Origin: Burkholderiales bacterium | GTDB lineage: Bacteria > Pseudomonadota > Gammaproteobacteria > Burkholderiales > SG8-39 | Direction: 5' to 3' | DNA length: 8,588 nucleotides | NCBI GenBank assembly: GCA_017880745.1 | Contig: JADGRR010000101.1 | Location: 1-8,588, forward strand | Shown: in pieces, positions 6,779 to 8,588 of the stretch | Numbering within the stretch: position 1 is the stretch's first letter | How the letters are laid out: the number at the start of each line of letters is the position of its first letter | Notes under the pieces: generated by a model | What the model was told of the DNA's origin: nothing | What the model saw: the letters and a program-made list of their open reading frames with translations, nothing else | Databases searched by the model: none | Position numbers and translations under genes: made by a program

Positions 6779-6816
6779 ATTACGGCGCGCCGACTTTGGC
6801 GCGCCGTAATTTTTTT
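6779..6816 (+). terminator. Rho-independent terminator of the DUF6351 gene
   Basis: A perfect 13-bp stem (6779-6791 with 6798-6810) is rich in GCGCGCC, has a 6-nt loop, and is followed immediately by seven T residues (6810-6816). This is a canonical intrinsic terminator for the plus strand. No A-run precedes the stem, so it should not work efficiently in reverse. It separates the lipoprotein gene from the acyl-CoA synthetase gene, meaning the latter needs its own promoter. Confidence 0.92.
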
Positions 6817-6856
6817 GGTGCGGGCGTGGCACGCTTGCCCATGCTCCCGGTCTTGA

Positions 6857-6885
6857 TTGACACCGATTCGGTGGCGAGGTAAGTT
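6857..6885 (+). promoter_or_regulatory. Putative sigma70 promoter of the acyl-CoA synthetase gene
   Basis: A perfect -35 TTGACA (6857-6862), a 17-bp spacer, and TAAGTT (6880-6885), which keeps the first, second and last -10 bases. Transcription would begin near 6892, leaving a leader of about 36 nt with an SD CGGAGA (6915-6920). The location just after a strong terminator fits an independent transcription unit. Confidence 0.5.
6861..6873. promoter_or_regulatory. Palindrome (possible operator) inside the promoter spacer
   Basis: CACCGA-T-TCGGTG is a perfect 6-bp inverted repeat around one central base. It starts within the -35 hexamer and fills the first half of the spacer of the predicted promoter at 6857-6885. 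A dimeric repressor bound here would block RNA polymerase. I do not recognise it as the site of a particular regulator, and a 13-bp palindrome could be chance. Confidence 0.3.
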
Positions 6886-6927
6886 CGCCGTCTGTCGAGA
6901 ATTTCAGTCTATATCGGAGAAACAACT

Positions 6928-8588
6928 ATGCTGCGCGGTCTGATCCAGGAAGTTCCCCTGCTTATTTCTTCGCTTATCGTCCATGCCTCCCGGCACCACG
7001 GCGACACAGAAATCGTGTCGCGCACGGTCGAAGGCCCGGCAAAGGACGGCACGGGCGCCTTGCACCGCTACACGTACAGGGACGCGCATAAGCGCGCGCG
7101 CCAGCTGGCGCAGGCGCTCACCCGGCTGGGCGTGAAGGAGGGCGATCGGGTCGGCACCCTGGCCTGGAACGGCTACCGCCATTTCGAGGCCTTTTACGGG
7201 ATATCGGGCATGGGGGCGGTGATGCACACCGTCAACCCGCGCCTGTTCCCCGAGCAGCTCGTCTATATCATCAACCATGCCGAAGACGGCTACGTGCTGT
7301 TCGACCTTACCTTCGCGCCGCTGGTGGAGAAACTTGCACCCGCGTGCAAGGGCGTGAAGGGCTGGATCGCGATGACCGACCGGGCGCACATGCCCAAGGT
7401 CAATCTCCCCAATCTCCTGTGCTACGAGGAGCTGGTCGCCGCCGAAAACGGCAACTACGAATGGCCGCAGCTGGACGAGTACACGGCCTCATCGCTTTGC
7501 TACACCTCGGGCACCACCGGCAACCCCAAGGGCGTGCTGTTCTCGCACCGTTCCACCATAATCCATGCATTCGCCGCGGCGCTGCCCGATGCCCTTAACA
7601 TTTCGGCGCGCGACGTGATGCTGCCGGTGGTGCCGATGTTCCATGCCAATGCCTGGAGCCTGCCCTATGGCTGCGCCATGGTCGGCGCCAAGCTGGTGTT
7701 CCCCGGCGCCGCGCTCGACGGCAAGAGCCTGTACGAACTGTTCGAGGCGGAGCGGGTCACGGTGTCGGCGGGCGTGCCCACCGTGTGGCTGGCGCTGCTC
7801 TTGTACATGGGGCAGGAGAAGAAGAAGTTCAGCACCATGAACCGGACGGTGATCGGCGGCTCGGCCTGCCCGCCGGCGATGATCAAGACCTTCCAGGAGG
7901 AGTACGGCGTGCAGGTGCTGCACGCCTGGGGCATGACCGAGATGAGTCCGCTCGGGACCGTGTCCACGCTCAAGGCCAAGCACCTGAACCTGTCGAAGGA
8001 ACAGAAACTCGCGATCCAGTCCAAACAGGGCCACAACATCTTCGGCGCGGACATGAAAATCGTCGATGGCGAAGGCAATGACCTGCCTTGGGACGGCAAG
8101 GTGTTCGGCGACCTGCTGGTGCGCGGCCCGTGGATCACCAGCAGTTATTTCAAAGGCGAGGGCGGGAACCCACTGCGTCTGGACGACAAAGGACAGGGCT
8201 GGTTCCCGACCGGCGACGTCGCCACCATCGACCCCGACGGTTTCATGCAGATCACCGACCGCTCCAAGGACGTGATCAAGACCGGCGGCGAATGGATCAG
8301 CACCATCGAACTGGAAAACATCGCCGTCGGCCATCCGGCGGTGGCCGAGGCGGCGGTGATCGGCTGCTTCCACCCCAAGTGGGACGAGCGGCCGCTCCTG
8401 ATCGTGGTGAAAAAACCCGGGGCCGAGGTCACGCGCGAGGAATTGCTCAAGTTTTACGAGGGCAAGATCGCGAAGTGGTGGATGCCCGACGATGTCTTGT
8501 TCGTCGAGCAGTTGCCGCACACGGCGACGGGCAAACTCCTGAAGACCAAACTGCGCGAGGACTTCAAGGGGCACAAGCTGCCGACTGC
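6928..8588 (+). CDS. AlkK-like medium-chain acyl-CoA synthetase (AMP-forming), 3' end just outside window
   Basis: Cytoplasmic adenylate-forming enzyme that activates a carboxylic acid with ATP and joins it to CoA. All 553 visible codons are open and no stop is reached, but the length already equals that of AlkK-type ligases, so only a few residues are probably missing. The ATG (6928) follows SD CGGAGA by 7 nt. Core motifs are intact: P-loop CYTSGTTGNPKG (191-202), VVPMFHANAW (234-243), GGSACP (310-315), AWGMTE (333-338), TGD (428-430) and the hinge region DRSKDVIKTGGEWIS (444-458). The catalytic C-terminal lysine is Lys536 in TATGKLLK. Start and core resemble Pseudomonas AlkK as I remember it (HHG near residue 25, INHAED, SSLCYTSGTTGNPKGVL). 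The same family includes enzymes named 3-(methylthio)propionyl-CoA ligase (DmdB), so the chain length or nature of the acid is not settled. Its terminator-isolated promoter suggests its own regulation. Confidence 0.93.
   Translation, partial: MLRGLIQEVPLLISSLIVHASRHHGDTEIVSRTVEGPAKDGTGALHRYTYRDAHKRARQLAQALTRLGVKEGDRVGTLAWNGYRHFEAFYGISGMGAVMHTVNPRLFPEQLVYIINHAEDGYVLFDLTFAPLVEKLAPACKGVKGWIAMTDRAHMPKVNLPNLLCYEELVAAENGNYEWPQLDEYTASSLCYTSGTTGNPKGVLFSHRSTIIHAFAAALPDALNISARDVMLPVVPMFHANAWSLPYGCAMVGAKLVFPGAALDGKSLYELFEAERVTVSAGVPTVWLALLLYMGQEKKKFSTMNRTVIGGSACPPAMIKTFQEEYGVQVLHAWGMTEMSPLGTVSTLKAKHLNLSKEQKLAIQSKQGHNIFGADMKIVDGEGNDLPWDGKVFGDLLVRGPWITSSYFKGEGGNPLRLDDKGQGWFPTGDVATIDPDGFMQITDRSKDVIKTGGEWISTIELENIAVGHPAVAEAAVIGCFHPKWDERPLLIVVKKPGAEVTREELLKFYEGKIAKWWMPDDVLFVEQLPHTATGKLLKTKLREDFKGHKLPT

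Noticed and set aside
7489..8574. Minus-strand open frame of 361 codons
   Set aside because: It is antisense to the acyl-CoA synthetase, which retains every catalytic motif in frame.

Overview
This 8.6 kb window is high-GC bacterial DNA. It looks betaproteobacterial (Burkholderiales or Rhodocyclales type) from its protein families, codon use and the order of the transporter genes. That placement is an inference from recall; no rRNA or other marker gene is present. I see no mobile element, CRISPR array or tRNA.

Left half, minus strand (positions 3730 down to 1): a high-affinity ABC uptake operon of the branched-chain amino acid (LIV/HAAT) type. It is read as substrate-binding protein, then livH, then livM, then livG, which is cut by the window edge. 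livH/livM overlap by 1 bp and livM/livG by 4 bp, which suggests translational coupling. Only the binding protein and livH are separated (94 bp), and that gap holds a perfect GC-rich inverted repeat without a T-run. This is more typical of an mRNA-stabilising or processing hairpin than of a full terminator.

Middle (3731-4283): a divergent intergenic region of about 550 bp. It contains a near-perfect FNR/ANR-type box (TTGACCTAGATCAA), a hairpin that would bury the Shine-Dalgarno of the binding-protein gene, a plausible rightward sigma70 promoter and a possible 20-codon leader ORF.

Right half, plus strand: a large secreted lipoprotein (811 aa) that I recognise as the DUF6351 family. It has an N-terminal beta-rich domain and a GCSGG nucleophile-elbow-like motif suggesting an alpha/beta-hydrolase. 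It is followed by two back-to-back hairpins, the second a textbook intrinsic terminator. A new promoter with an embedded palindrome then leads into a nearly complete AlkK-like medium-chain acyl-CoA synthetase, whose stop codon lies just past the window.

Taken together, a coherent though unproven reading is an uptake-and-activation module. The lipoprotein would hydrolyse an ester or oligomer outside the cytoplasmic membrane, the LIV-type transporter would import the released organic acid or amino-acid-like product, and the CoA ligase would activate it for degradation. The FNR/ANR box suggests that at least the transporter responds to oxygen. The most novel part is the uncharacterised DUF6351 lipoprotein in this context; the transporter and ligase are individually ordinary.
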